DNA from: an uncultured Hyphomonas sp.
Lineage (GTDB): Bacteria > Pseudomonadota > Alphaproteobacteria > Caulobacterales > Hyphomonadaceae
DNA length: 64,000 nucleotides
Reading direction: 5' to 3'
NCBI RefSeq assembly: GCF_963678195.1
Contig: NZ_OY782759.1
Coordinates: forward strand, 1,054,001 to 1,118,000
Part shown: one piece after another, positions 16,989 to 26,351 of the stretch
How the letters are laid out: every line of letters begins with the position of its first letter
How positions within the stretch are numbered: the first letter of the stretch is position 1
Notes under the pieces: model-generated
Seen by the model: only the letters and a program-made list of their open reading frames with translations
Databases searched by the model: none
What the model was told of the DNA's origin: nothing
Program-made: the position numbers and the translations under genes

Positions 16989-17018
16989 TCCCGGATATTT
17001 GCTGCGCAAATTCCGGGA
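16989..17018. repeat. Third palindromic element
   Basis: TCCCGGATATTTGC is followed by a 3-bp turn and GCAAATTCCGGGA, forming a stem with one bulge. The run into GATGACAGGGG is typical of dispersed palindromes in this group of genomes. It lies 20 bp after the second element. Confidence 0.6.
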
Positions 17019-17267
17019 TGACAGGGGCATGCGTTCGCATGACTGGCGGAGGATTAGATCCGTCTACGCCATGACCAGTCATGACTTGCCATGACTATAC
17101 CGGATTAAGCCGGACTATGCCGGACCTGCCTCAGGCGTCGCCCCGGAAGCGGTTGGAGACTGTTCTCTGGCGACAGTCAGCCGTTCCGGTGACCGGGCAC
17201 CACGCTGCTGTGCTTTCAACAGGGCGCGTGCCTTTTCAGGGCGTGAGGAGCGTGCCTGCCCGACATG

Positions 17268-17284
17268 TTAAACAGATGCTTAAC
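17268..17284 (+). promoter_or_regulatory. Near-consensus CtrA-like box
   Basis: TAAA, seven bases, TTAAC matches the CtrA consensus TTAA-N7-TTAAC with one mismatch (read the other way, TTAA-N8-TTAA). It lies about 75 bp upstream of the GGDEF-EAL start, a suitable position for promoter control. A single near-match is weak evidence. Confidence 0.35.
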
Positions 17285-17356
17285 CAAGCCAGCAAATTCA
17301 CGCCCGGAATCCACTGAAGATTAGGGTTTCCCGTCTAGTCAGGAAAGACCAGACCG

Positions 17357-19375
17357 GTGGAAAGAATGCTCAAGAGAACCAACATCAATACCTACCGGAA
17401 GATGCTGCAAAACGCACGCACGCCGGAAGACGCTGTGCTGATGGAGCAGTTGCGGGCCATCTCGCAGAATATTCCGTCGCTTTACCTGATGCTGACGGTC
17501 GCGGTCATTTCCCTCGGTTTCACCTTCCTGGGTGAGGCGCCGGCAGTCTTGACCCTGGGTATGCCGGTTCTGTTTATCATACTGAGCATTGTCCGGCTCA
17601 GCTTCTGGAAATTTGGCGACAACCGGCTGCTTGAGCCGGAGGAAGCCCGCACAAAGCTGTTTCAGATTGAATTTCTGACAACGGGGCTGTTCCTGATCCT
17701 CGGTGCGTGGGTCTGGAGTCTGCTGCCCTATGCCGACACGCAAGAGCGGCTTTATCTCTCTTTCTTTACCGCCTTTACTGGCGCTTCCTCGACCATCTGC
17801 GGGATCTCACGGCCACGGTTGGTCGGTGTCTGTCTGTTCATGACGCTCGGCGTGTTCTGCCTGCTCTTCTATAACTGGTATGAGCGATTTTATCTGTATG
17901 CGACCGTACAGCTTGCGGTGACCTATCTGGTCTTTTTCATGGCGTCGCGGACCTACAAGTTGCGGCTGGCGCAATCTGTCGTGCTGCTGAACCGGCTCAA
18001 TGCTGAAAACCGGCGCTCGACGGAACTTGCCGATACAAACCAGTCCATGGCCCTGACAGACATGCTGACCGGGTTACCGAACCGCCGGCAGTTCTTCCAG
18101 GATGTCGACGAAGCCTATGATCGGTCCAGAGACAAAGAATTGCCGGTTGTCGGCCTGATCGACCTCGATGGTTTCAAGCCAATCAATGATGTGTTCGGGC
18201 ACACGGCCGGGGATGCGGTTCTGGTTGAAACAGCCAAACGCCTGAAACGAATTCTGGGCAACAAGGCGAGCGTGGCCCGGCTGGGTGGGGATGAGTTTGC
18301 CTATATCCTGCCCAAGACGGTTAGCCAGAAAGAGGCCAAGCGGATCGCGCAGCAGATCGTCAATGCGATGAACGAGCCTGTGCGGCTGCCCACCAGGGAT
18401 ACAAGCCGGGTTTCCGCCTCGGTTGGATACTCCTCGCGCGAGTTTCCCGTGAGATCAGCACGCGACCTGATGGAGCAGGCAGATTTCGCGCTGTTTCGCG
18501 CAAAGGAGCACAAGGTCGGGCAGGCGATCGAGTTTTCCGCCCGTCATGCCGAATCCCAGATACGGGAGGCAGTCGTCCATCAGGCGCTGAAGAAGGCAGA
18601 TCTCGACAAGGAACTGCACCTGGTGTTCCAGCCGATCGTCAATTCGACCGACGGCGAGATCACCCGTTGTGAGGCGCTGGCCCGCTGGGACAGCCCGGAG
18701 CTCGGCTCTGTTCCGCCGACGGAGTTCGTGGGGATTGCCGAGAAGATGGGGATGACCCAGCAGCTGACCCGTGTTGTGGTACGCAGGGCGCTGGAATGCC
18801 TGCATAACTGCCCGGAACTGCCGTCGCTGTCGGTGAACCTGTCGGCACAGGATATTATCAGCCGGGAAACGAGCGATGCACTGGTGTCGATGATCCTCAC
18901 CGAGCCGGAGCATGTGCGCCACCGTCTGGTGCTTGAAGTCACAGAGTCCTCGCTGCTGAACGATATGGAAGAGGCGCGCTACAATCTCATGAAGTTCCGC
19001 TTCCTGGGGCTGAAGATTGCGCTCGACGATTTCGGCACCGGCTATTCCTCGCTGCGCTACCTGCAGGATCTGGAATTCGACATTGTGAAGATCGACCGCA
19101 GCTTTGGCGCGGCCATCAATACGGCCGCCCGTGGCCTCGGCCTGGTGGCGACCATCCAGCATTTGTGCCGGTCGCTCGCCATCGAGTGTATTATCGAAGG
19201 GATCGAAACGCGCGAACAGCTTGAAACCGCGCGCAGTGCCGGTTGCCGTCTGATCCAGGGCTATCTCTATTCCCGGCCATTGAGCGCCAGCGATCTGCAG
19301 GCCTATCTGACCGGCGAGAAAAGCTTCCCGACCTATCGCCAGCTGCTGGAAGACGGCACCCGCGACGTTGCCTGA
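17357..19375 (+). CDS. Membrane-anchored GGDEF-EAL protein (cyclic di-GMP turnover)
   Basis: A 672-residue bifunctional candidate for making and/or degrading cyclic di-GMP at the inner membrane. About five or six hydrophobic helices occupy residues 35-205, followed by a short linker. The GGDEF domain has its signature intact (ARLGGDEFAY, near residue 310). No RxxD inhibitory site is seen just upstream. The EAL domain is also intact (RCEALARWDSP, near residue 439), with later motifs VNLSAQD, EVTESSL, LDDFGTGYSS and the Lys-containing VKIDRSF. Both active sites look competent, so net activity cannot be told. GTG at 17357 (AGGAAAG 9 bases upstream) or ATG at 17366 could be the start. A near-CtrA box precedes it and a stem-loop follows. 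Confidence 0.93.
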   Translation: MERMLKRTNINTYRKMLQNARTPEDAVLMEQLRAISQNIPSLYLMLTVAVISLGFTFLGEAPAVLTLGMPVLFIILSIVRLSFWKFGDNRLLEPEEARTKLFQIEFLTTGLFLILGAWVWSLLPYADTQERLYLSFFTAFTGASSTICGISRPRLVGVCLFMTLGVFCLLFYNWYERFYLYATVQLAVTYLVFFMASRTYKLRLAQSVVLLNRLNAENRRSTELADTNQSMALTDMLTGLPNRRQFFQDVDEAYDRSRDKELPVVGLIDLDGFKPINDVFGHTAGDAVLVETAKRLKRILGNKASVARLGGDEFAYILPKTVSQKEAKRIAQQIVNAMNEPVRLPTRDTSRVSASVGYSSREFPVRSARDLMEQADFALFRAKEHKVGQAIEFSARHAESQIREAVVHQALKKADLDKELHLVFQPIVNSTDGEITRCEALARWDSPELGSVPPTEFVGIAEKMGMTQQLTRVVVRRALECLHNCPELPSLSVNLSAQDIISRETSDALVSMILTEPEHVRHRLVLEVTESSLLNDMEEARYNLMKFRFLGLKIALDDFGTGYSSLRYLQDLEFDIVKIDRSFGAAINTAARGLGLVATIQHLCRSLAIECIIEGIETREQLETARSAGCRLIQGYLYSRPLSASDLQAYLTGEKSFPTYRQLLEDGTRDVA

Positions 19376-19409
19376 TACCGGGTTTACACCGCAGGTCTGA
19401 CCGGATTTT

Positions 19410-19428
19410 CAGGCGGCCGCGCCGCCTG
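19410..19428 (+). terminator. Probable terminator after the GGDEF-EAL gene
   Basis: CAGGCGGC (19410-19417) and GCCGCCTG (19421-19428) form an 8-bp GC-rich stem with a 3-nt loop, followed by GAGTTTCC. The T run is short, so efficiency is uncertain. It lies 35 bp past the stop codon. Confidence 0.5.
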
Positions 19429-19503
19429 GAGTTTCCTCGCGTCATCCCTTGCCGGCCCGCTCCGGCAGGCGCATGCTTCCCGAAAATATAACGGGAGGAA
19501 TTC

Positions 19504-20358
19504 ATGAAAGACCTGGCAGGCAAGATTGCCTTCGTTACGGGCGCCGCTTCGGGCATAGGCCTCGGTATCTCCACAGCCCTGGCGCAGGCCGGCGTGAAGG
19601 TGATGATGTGCGACATCGAGAAAGACGCGCTGGACGGTGCGATCAGTGGACTGAAGCAGACAAATGCCGACGTTGACGGCGGGATCGCGGACGTCTCGCT
19701 GAAGGACCAGCTGCAGGCGGCGGCCGACGCCACGATGGAGCGGTTCGGCCGGGTGGACATTCTGGTCAACAATGCCGGCGTCGGCGGTGGCGGCAGTTAT
19801 GGCGAATGGACGGATGCCGGCTGGGAGTGGACCATCGGGGTGAACCTCATGTCCGTGATCTGGGGCATCGAGATCTTTGGCCCGCTGATCGAAGCGCATG
19901 GCGACGGCGGGCAGATCGTCTCGACCGCGTCGATCGCCGGTTTCCTGCCGGTGACGAACCCGCCCTACAATGTCACCAAGTTCGGTGTTGTGGCACTCAG
20001 CGAAGGCCTGCGGACAGAGCTGGAGCCGCGCGGCATCGGTGTCTCTGTCCTGTGCCCCGGTTTCATCCGGACAAAGATCCTGGACTCCGCCCGCAATGTG
20101 CCGGACAGGTTCGCCGGTGCGCGCGACACAACGGGTGAGGGCGCAAATCTCGACAATTCCGAATTTGCCGAAATGGCGCGCCAGGCCATCGCCCAGGGCA
20201 TCGACCCGCTCTATGTCGGGGAACTTGTGCGTGAGGGGATTGAGGGCAACTGGCCCTATATCTTCACCGACAATGAGTTCGAGCCAGCCATCATGGAACG
20301 CTTCGCCAATGTAAAAGCCGGCTTCGACCGCATCCGCGGCCGTGTTCCGCGCCACTAA
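19504..20358 (+). CDS. Short-chain dehydrogenase/reductase
   Basis: A 284-residue classical SDR, an NAD(P)-dependent oxidoreductase of unknown substrate. The Rossmann motif TGAASGIGLG is near residue 12, NNAG follows in ILVNNAGVGGGG, the catalytic serine lies in the STASIAGF region and the active-site pair is YNVTK. The acidic residue after beta-2 (MCDIEK) suggests NAD(H) preference, an inference from general SDR rules. GGGAGGA 8 bases upstream supports the start. It is followed 81 bp later by a sulfotransferase-family gene in the same direction, possibly co-transcribed. Confidence 0.9.
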   Translation: MKDLAGKIAFVTGAASGIGLGISTALAQAGVKVMMCDIEKDALDGAISGLKQTNADVDGGIADVSLKDQLQAAADATMERFGRVDILVNNAGVGGGGSYGEWTDAGWEWTIGVNLMSVIWGIEIFGPLIEAHGDGGQIVSTASIAGFLPVTNPPYNVTKFGVVALSEGLRTELEPRGIGVSVLCPGFIRTKILDSARNVPDRFAGARDTTGEGANLDNSEFAEMARQAIAQGIDPLYVGELVREGIEGNWPYIFTDNEFEPAIMERFANVKAGFDRIRGRVPRH

Positions 20359-20439
20359 GCTTGTGCTGTCTCCCCGCAGGCGTTTGTGCTAGCACACAGG
20401 CATAACCCCGGATCAACCGGGGGCTCGGGGAGACCAGAC

Positions 20440-21066
20440 ATGACACTCAAGGCAATCAGCGCCGGCTATGGCCGTACCGGGACGATGTCCCTCAAACTCG
20501 CGCTGGAACAGCTGGGCCTTGGGCCCTGCCATCACATGATCGAAGTGATCGGGAATGGTGAGAAACAGGTTCCACTGTGGAATGACGCGCTGGCCGGCGA
20601 GCCGGACTTCGACGCCATCTATCGGGGCTACACCTCCGCCGTAGACTGGCCGTCTGCGGCCTTCTGGAAGGAGCTGGCGGATTATTATCCGGACGCGAAG
20701 ATCATCCTCTCCTCCCGCTCTGCCGAGAGCTGGTACAGCAGCATTTCCGAAACGATCCTCGCCACCGTCTGGGCGCCGGAAACCTGGCCGCCGCAGGCAA
20801 CCGAATGGTTCACGATGGTCTCCAAAGTGCTGGAGCGCAGCTTCGGCTCCGCAAAGACAAAGGACGAGCTGATCGCCAACTTCCTCGCGCACGAAGCGGA
20901 GGTGAAAGCGGCCATCCCGGCGGATCGCTTGCTGGTGCATTCGGCCAAGGATGGCTGGGAGCCTCTCTGCGCCTTCCTCGGCGTGCCTGTGCCGGACGGC
21001 GACTATCCCCGCACCAACAGCAAGGAAGAATTCTTCCAGCACATGACCAAAGCCGACGATATGTAG
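20440..21066 (+). CDS. Sulfotransferase-family protein (PF17784 type)
   Basis: A 208-residue P-loop protein of the sulfotransferase superfamily. The N-terminal sequence ISAGYGRTGTMSLKLALEQLG is the family's nucleotide (PAPS) phosphate-binding loop, and LSSRSAESWYSSI corresponds to the second 3'-phosphate-binding motif. ATG at 20440 is chosen because the homology begins there and GGGGAG lies 10 bases upstream; an 18-codon extension is possible but unlike the family. Many such proteins in alphaproteobacteria have no known acceptor, and sulfotransferase activity is unproven for this subfamily. Confidence 0.82.
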   Translation: MTLKAISAGYGRTGTMSLKLALEQLGLGPCHHMIEVIGNGEKQVPLWNDALAGEPDFDAIYRGYTSAVDWPSAAFWKELADYYPDAKIILSSRSAESWYSSISETILATVWAPETWPPQATEWFTMVSKVLERSFGSAKTKDELIANFLAHEAEVKAAIPADRLLVHSAKDGWEPLCAFLGVPVPDGDYPRTNSKEEFFQHMTKADDM

Positions 21067-21133
21067 GCCGGCAGGTTTACACGCCATCGCCGCACGCTAA
21101 CCTGAAGTTGACGGGGCAGCACGGGGCGCACAG

Positions 21134-23434
21134 ATGGCAATATCCCAGGAATGGTGGGACGACTGGTGGGAACAGGATTATTCCTGGGACGGTCTGGCGA
21201 AGAAGCGTTGGTGGGGCTGGGTCGTGCCGGAGGATGGCGTGCCGGTTCCCGAAGCAGATGGCGTAGAGGGCCGTCAGGCGACGTTGCAGGATTACTGGCG
21301 CCGGGCGGGGTTGGCCGAGGATGTGGACCGGCCTGAATTTCGGTGCCCGCAGACAAAGCGCCGCTTCACGCGCGTTCACTTGCCGCTGCTATTCCGGGAC
21401 GGCAGCCAGACGCTGAAAGGCGCGGAGGACGCAGCGTTCAGCGCCGGACTGAATGACATCCTCAAGGCCGAACTGGCCAAGCCGATTGTGGAGACTCGGT
21501 CCGTTTTTTTTGGGCTTATAAAAGACCCCGATAATCGGCTCCAATGGGAAGGCGCCGTTCTGCCTGATCTCAACCTGGATCGCCTGTCCACTCAAACCCG
21601 GTCAAAGGATGGCCGGATTCCAATATCGCTGCAGGCCATGAATGCAGCTTTCTTGGGAGAGGCCCGCTTCGACCGCGCCGCCTTCTCGGGATACGCTTGG
21701 TTCTACCGCGCCGCCTTCTCGGGAGATGCCAGCTTCAACAGCGCCGCCTTCTCGGGAGATGCCAGCTTCGACAGCGCCGCCTTCTCGGGAGACGCCGGCT
21801 TCGACAGCGCGGCCTTCTCGAGAGATGCCCGCTTCAACAGCGCCGCCTTCTCGGGAGATGCCAGCTTCTACAGCGCCGCCTTCTTGGGAGACGCCAGCTT
21901 CTACAGCGCCGCCTTCTCGGGAGATGCCATCTTCAAAAGCGCTGTCTTCTCGGGAGATGCCAGCTTCTACAGCGCCGCCTTCTCGGGAGATGCCCGCTTC
22001 GACAGCGCGGCCTTCTCGGGAGACGCCATCTTCAACAGCGCTGCCTTCTCGAGATACGCCATCTTCAACAGCGCCGCCTTCTCGGGAGATGCCAGCTTCT
22101 ACAGCGCCGCCTTCTCGGAAGACGCCAGCTTCTACAGTGCCGCCTTCTCGGGACACGCCCGATTCAAAAGCGCTGCCTTCTCGGGAGACGCTTGGTTCAA
22201 CAGCGCTGCCTTTCTAAGTAAAGCCGATTTCAGCGGGGAAGGACGTAGCCTGACCAGCGAGCGTGTGGACCAGTCCATCGCGCTGCTATCCCAATCCCAT
22301 GATAAGGGGGTGGCTTTGGAGGGCCATATGAGAGGCGAGCCTGCCCCCCTCTCTATCACGCGGCGTTCCGTCCGGCGCTTCATCGCCCAGGGGGCCGTGT
22401 TCCTTGGCCCGGCCGATTTTTCCAATCGGGATATCTTGGATGGACCTGACACGGACCAATCTGATTTTCATGGCGCGCATTTTTTTCACCTGTTCAAACT
22501 GCATAGTAGTGTGCTGCATCGCGGCATCAACTTTGGGAAAACCCGTGTGGAGTTCGCTCTGGAGCGGGGGAAGACGCATGAGTCCTGTCTGCCGGTAACA
22601 GAGACGTTGACAGCAGGATTGGCGGCTTTGAAGCGGGCTGTTCCAAGAAAACCGCAACCACCCTGGGAAGATGCACCTGAGGAAAAAAAGCAGCAGTACG
22701 TGCGAGACGTCTCAAAATGGTCGGCGCTTTATGAAGGCGGTCTTGAGGCATTTCAGGAATGGCGGCGGAGCGAGGCGCAGGCATTTGCAGAAGGTCCGGT
22801 CAAAAACCGGATCGACTATTTCCGCGCTCTGGAAGACTGCTATCGTACCCTGAAGCAGTTCAATGAAGACAGGCGGGACAGGCCGGAAGAGGGCCGCTTC
22901 TTCCGGTTGGAGCTTATCGCCCGGCGCAGGCGCCGCCGGCCAGAATATTCATTGCAGCAATTACTGGCCTTCTGGCAGGAGAAAGAGGGCATTCCGATCT
23001 GGGAACGGGTTCTATCTCACATCTATGGCGGGGCATCCAATTATGGAAACTCAGTCGTGTTGCCGATTGTCTGGCTGATCGGTGGGGTGTTTGTGTTTGC
23101 GCTGGCTTACATGCTGATGGGCGATTGGTTTCTGGATCGGCCCAGCTGGAAACACTTTGGTGAAGCGCTGAGCTTTTCTTTCGGACAGGTCCTGCCGTTC
23201 GGGCCGTGGGATACGCCTGATCCGTGCACGGCCATCGGCCAGATGCTGGACCCGCTGACCGGCCCGGCACAGGCAGCCTGCGAGCAGCATCTGGGCGATG
23301 GGTTCGAGCTTCGTGCCTATCGAGATGGCACGCCCATCGGCCTGCGCCTGCTCGCAAGCTTTCAGTCGCTGACTGCGATCATTCTGGTCTTCCTGTCCGG
23401 CCTTGCGGTCCGGCGGCGGTTCCAGATCAACTAG
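21134..23434 (+). CDS. Large repeat protein (Pentapeptide_3 type) with C-terminal ion-channel-like domain
   Basis: A 766-residue protein in three parts. Residues 1-170 form a Trp-rich N-terminal domain I do not recognise. Residues about 171-368 are 18 tandem 11-residue repeats, consensus [11 protein letters not shown], which fit the Pentapeptide_3 pattern with Phe spaced 6 and 5; such repeats build a right-handed beta helix. After a charged helical region comes a C-terminal unit with a membrane helix at about 641-662. A short [11 protein letters not shown] segment in the place of a pore loop follows, then a last helix ending [13 protein letters not shown] at about 737-763. That layout is like the two-helix ion-channel domain found in other repeat-channel proteins, but no TxGYG selectivity filter is seen. 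Ligand and role are unknown. It overlaps the convergent acyl-CoA dehydrogenase gene by 4 bp. Confidence 0.82.
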   Translation: MAISQEWWDDWWEQDYSWDGLAKKRWWGWVVPEDGVPVPEADGVEGRQATLQDYWRRAGLAEDVDRPEFRCPQTKRRFTRVHLPLLFRDGSQTLKGAEDAAFSAGLNDILKAELAKPIVETRSVFFGLIKDPDNRLQWEGAVLPDLNLDRLSTQTRSKDGRIPISLQAMNAAFLGEARFDRAAFSGYAWFYRAAFSGDASFNSAAFSGDASFDSAAFSGDAGFDSAAFSRDARFNSAAFSGDASFYSAAFLGDASFYSAAFSGDAIFKSAVFSGDASFYSAAFSGDARFDSAAFSGDAIFNSAAFSRYAIFNSAAFSGDASFYSAAFSEDASFYSAAFSGHARFKSAAFSGDAWFNSAAFLSKADFSGEGRSLTSERVDQSIALLSQSHDKGVALEGHMRGEPAPLSITRRSVRRFIAQGAVFLGPADFSNRDILDGPDTDQSDFHGAHFFHLFKLHSSVLHRGINFGKTRVEFALERGKTHESCLPVTETLTAGLAALKRAVPRKPQPPWEDAPEEKKQQYVRDVSKWSALYEGGLEAFQEWRRSEAQAFAEGPVKNRIDYFRALEDCYRTLKQFNEDRRDRPEEGRFFRLELIARRRRRRPEYSLQQLLAFWQEKEGIPIWERVLSHIYGGASNYGNSVVLPIVWLIGGVFVFALAYMLMGDWFLDRPSWKHFGEALSFSFGQVLPFGPWDTPDPCTAIGQMLDPLTGPAQAACEQHLGDGFELRAYRDGTPIGLRLLASFQSLTAIILVFLSGLAVRRRFQIN
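21645..22238 (+). repeat. 18 tandem 33-bp repeats inside the repeat-protein gene
   Basis: Eighteen in-frame units of 33 bp encode 11 residues each. Many neighbouring units are nearly identical at the DNA level, with changes concentrated in the codons for repeat positions 8, 10 and 11, while AAF and GDA codons are almost invariant. Such homogeneity indicates recent expansion or gene conversion. The repeat keeps several other frames open on both strands, which explains the spurious ORFs there. Confidence 0.9.
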
Positions 23435-24603
23435 TAGCTCTTCGGCAGGCCCAGCACGCGTTCGGCGATGAAGTTGAGGATCATCTCGCGGCTGACGGGG
23501 GCGATGCGGGCGAGCATGGCTTCGCGCATCATGCGCTCGACATGGTACTCTTTCGCATAGCCCATGCCGCCATGGGTGAGCACGGCGGTCTCGCAGGCGG
23601 TGAAGCCGGCTTCGGTGCCAAGGTATTTCGAGGCGTTGGCTTCGGCGCCGCACTCCTCGCCCTTGTCGTAGAGGCCGGCGGCCTTGTAGGCGAGCAGTTC
23701 AGCGGCGGAGAGCTCCGCCCATGATTTCGCCAGCGGGTGCTGGATGCCCTGGTTCTGGCCGATGGGCCGTCCGAACACGACGCGCTCATTGGCATAGCGC
23801 GCGGCGCGCTCCAGCGCAGCAAAACCGAGGCCGATCGATTCCACGGCGAACAGCACACGCTCCGGATTCAGGCCCTGCAGCAGATATTTGAAGCCCGCGC
23901 CTTCTTCGCCGATCAGGTGTTCCTTCGGCACTTCCAGATTGTCGATGAAGAGCGTGTTGCACTCCACCGCCTTGCGGCCCATTTTCGGGATCGGGTTCGC
24001 CTCGATCCGGTCGCGGTTGAGATCGGTGTAGAAGAGCGAAAGGCCAAGGTGCGGCTTGGAACACTGGTCCTTCGGCGTGGTGCGCGCGATGATCAGGATC
24101 TTGTCGGCGCGCTGGGCGCCCGTCGTCCAGATCTTGCGGCCATTGATGACATAGCCATTGTTGGTGCGCTCGGCCTTGGTTTCCAGGCTGGACGTGTCGA
24201 GGCCGGAATTCGGCTCGGTCACGGCAAAGCACATCTTCTCTTCGCCGGAGATGATCTTCGGCAGGTTCTCTTGCTTCAGTTCGGGGTTGCCGAACTTCTC
24301 CAGCGGCTTTGGCCCGAAGATGTTGAGGTGGATGGCGGAGGCGGCGGAAAAGCCCGCGCCCGTGCGCGTCACCGTCTGCATCATCAGCGCCGCTTCGGTG
24401 AGGCCGAGGCCTGCGCCGCCATATTCTTCCGGGAAGGCAATGCCCAGCCAGCCGCCGGCGGCCATGGCATCGCAGAATTCCTCCGGCCAGTTGCCGGTCT
24501 CGTCCACCTTGCCCCAATACTCGTCATCGAACGGCTCCAGCGTCTTCTCGACGGCGGCCTTGATGGCTTCCTGATCTTCACTCATCGGGGCGATCTGGTA
24601 CAT
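23431..24603 (-). CDS. Acyl-CoA dehydrogenase
   Basis: A 390-residue FAD-dependent acyl-CoA dehydrogenase that would introduce a 2,3-double bond into an acyl-CoA thioester, in fatty-acid or branched-chain/aromatic acyl degradation. Family motifs seen include YGGAGLGLTEAALMM, CFAVTEPNSGLDTSS and the C-terminal VLTHGGMGYAKEYHVERMMR region. Start ATG at 24603 has AAGGAG 7 bases upstream; the longer frame to 24831 adds sequence unlike the family. No adjacent beta-oxidation enzymes are present, so the substrate is unclear. Confidence 0.92.
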   Translation of the reverse strand: MYQIAPMSEDQEAIKAAVEKTLEPFDDEYWGKVDETGNWPEEFCDAMAAGGWLGIAFPEEYGGAGLGLTEAALMMQTVTRTGAGFSAASAIHLNIFGPKPLEKFGNPELKQENLPKIISGEEKMCFAVTEPNSGLDTSSLETKAERTNNGYVINGRKIWTTGAQRADKILIIARTTPKDQCSKPHLGLSLFYTDLNRDRIEANPIPKMGRKAVECNTLFIDNLEVPKEHLIGEEGAGFKYLLQGLNPERVLFAVESIGLGFAALERAARYANERVVFGRPIGQNQGIQHPLAKSWAELSAAELLAYKAAGLYDKGEECGAEANASKYLGTEAGFTACETAVLTHGGMGYAKEYHVERMMREAMLARIAPVSREMILNFIAERVLGLPKSY

Positions 24604-24671
24604 GCGGGCACTCCTTGTATCGAAGGGAGACTTAAGCCTCGCGGCCGGAAGCGTCCAGATGTGGCCCTGCG

Positions 24672-26351
24672 TCACGCAGCCGGGGGTGGCGCATCGTCCG
24701 GCAGGAGCCATCCGGAATAGCTGACCACATGGCCGCCGATAGGCAGGTCTATCCGGACGCTGAAACAGGCGCGGCCTTCGGGATCGACGAATTCTGCCGT
24801 GGTACTGCGCGGCAGCAGGAATGCGGGCCATGGGATGCCGAGGAAACTGCCCGAAAGGACGGGGTATTCAAGGCGGCCTTCCCGCACCTGCAGGCCGATG
24901 CGGAAGCGCATCAGGCCGAAGCGTTCCTGTATCCGGCCACTGCCGGGCGGCCCGGCAGGGGAAAGGAAAGAGCGGAAGCGGCGGGGGCCGAAGGTGCGGA
25001 CCCAGGTTTCCCTGCTGCCGCGGCGGGTCATCTCAACGGTGACGGGCACGTCTTCCCCTGCGGGCGGGAAGCCGGCAAAGGCCCCGGCGAGGCGCGAGAT
25101 GAGCCCGGTGCCGCGTTCGATGCGGGCGCGGCCCGTCCAGCGGCGGGCATGGGGGATGGCGTGCAGCGCCTGTATCTCAGCCGGCAGGTCAGACCAGGCC
25201 TCGCCGAGCACGGTTTCGAAAACGAAGGGGATCTCCTGCCGGGTCCGGGCTGTGGCGGTGCGCAGGCGGGCAAGGGCGGCTTCGGCTTCATCCAGAGTGA
25301 ATTCGCCAAGGCAAGGCCGGGCGCCAGCGGGCACAGCACCAGCGGCGAGGCGCCGGCAAAGGATTTCGGCGGGGATGGCGGGAATGGACGGGCCGTCACC
25401 GCCGCGCACGATCAGCGTCCAGTCCCGCCGTTCCGCGCGGCCGTCGCCCGTGCGGCCGGAGACCGACACGCGCATGCCGCCGGTGGACGAACCGAAGGGC
25501 TCCAGCCGGTCGGCCATCCATTTGAGCGCCGGGGCGAGGGGCGAGAGACTGCGGATCAGGCCCCAGCGCACGGGCAGCGACAGAAGTGTGAGGCCGCCAT
25601 GCATCAGCTTCAGGTCCAGCCCGGCACGGAAGGTGACCGAGCGGGCCCGGAAATATTCCGGAAAGAGGGTGAGGTCCGGCGCGCCGATCAGGCTCGCCCA
25701 ACGATTGCGGACAGGGGGCTCACCGGGCACGTCCAGCGTGATCGTGCGGCGCTCGCCCCAACCCGTGGCAGAGACGAAGCGCCCGGCGCGCCAGAGCGGT
25801 AGCGGACGTCCGGCCTGGCCAACAATGGCCCGCACGACGGAGAGGCCGCGTGGAGCCCGGTTGCCCGGCAGGATGATGCTTTCGATGTGGTCGATCTCTG
25901 TGAGGTCTTCGGCGAGCGCAGTGACGGCCGCCGAGGACAGTGCCGGCACGCTGGAGACGCCGGAAAGGACAGTGAGGCCTTTTGCGGTGGCAGCATCGTT
26001 CAGCGTATCGATACCAGCGGTAAATGCTCCGTCGTCGGAGAGGTCCAGATAGTGGGCGCCGCAGGCGAGGGCAGCCTCGGCGACGCGGTAGGGGGCGTCG
26101 CGCCGGGCCTGAAACGGGCCGGACGCGTCGACAACAATAAACGGACGCGTCTCGGCCAGGGCGGCGGCAAGGTCCGGTGCGGCAGTGTCGAGAAGCAGGG
26201 GACGGCAGGACTTGCCTTCGCAGAAGCGTTCCGCGCTGGACAGGCTGCGCCCGGCGATGATGACGTCGAAAGCCGGATCGCCGGAGAGGGCGTCTGCGAG
26301 CTTGCCGCCAAAGACACCGTATCCACCGATGATGAGGATGGTTTTACTCAA
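24672..26351 (-). CDS. Saccharopine dehydrogenase-like reductase fused to a DUF4166 domain
   Basis: A 559-residue two-domain protein. Residues 1 to about 350 form an NAD(P)-binding Rossmann domain like saccharopine dehydrogenases and trans-acting enoyl reductases (MSKTILIIGGYGVFGGKLADAL, then DASGPFQARRDAPYRVAEAAL). The C-terminal 180-200 residues match the DUF4166 layout (ETVLGEAWSDLPAEIQALH, later PPAGEDVPVTVEMTRRG and FGLMRFRIGL). The fusion is known in other proteobacteria but the substrate is not. Its start overlaps the end of the DCC-family gene by 8 bases, so the two are probably coupled. Confidence 0.82.
   Translation of the reverse strand: MSKTILIIGGYGVFGGKLADALSGDPAFDVIIAGRSLSSAERFCEGKSCRPLLLDTAAPDLAAALAETRPFIVVDASGPFQARRDAPYRVAEAALACGAHYLDLSDDGAFTAGIDTLNDAATAKGLTVLSGVSSVPALSSAAVTALAEDLTEIDHIESIILPGNRAPRGLSVVRAIVGQAGRPLPLWRAGRFVSATGWGERRTITLDVPGEPPVRNRWASLIGAPDLTLFPEYFRARSVTFRAGLDLKLMHGGLTLLSLPVRWGLIRSLSPLAPALKWMADRLEPFGSSTGGMRVSVSGRTGDGRAERRDWTLIVRGGDGPSIPAIPAEILCRRLAAGAVPAGARPCLGEFTLDEAEAALARLRTATARTRQEIPFVFETVLGEAWSDLPAEIQALHAIPHARRWTGRARIERGTGLISRLAGAFAGFPPAGEDVPVTVEMTRRGSRETWVRTFGPRRFRSFLSPAGPPGSGRIQERFGLMRFRIGLQVREGRLEYPVLSGSFLGIPWPAFLLPRSTTAEFVDPEGRACFSVRIDLPIGGHVVSYSGWLLPDDAPPPAA

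Larger units (their letters stand above)
16750..17356. other. 607-bp gap composed largely of palindromic repeats
   Basis: No supportable gene. From left to right it holds a second inverted-repeat element (16845-16968), a third shorter palindrome (16989-17018), and a stretch rich in repeats of ATGAC and CCGGA (17038-17125). After these comes unique sequence with a near-CtrA box (17268-17284), which probably carries the promoter of the GGDEF-EAL gene. Short frames such as 17081-17317 have no ribosome-binding site or recognisable sequence. Confidence 0.7.

Noticed and set aside
17081-17317. 78-codon frame in the repeat-rich gap
   Set aside because: No ribosome-binding site, no family resemblance, and the 5' part is made of short sequence repeats.
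21602-22221. Three extra open frames (one minus, two plus) in the 33-bp repeats
   Set aside because: The 33-bp periodicity keeps every frame free of stops; only the sense frame extends into non-repeat conserved sequence.
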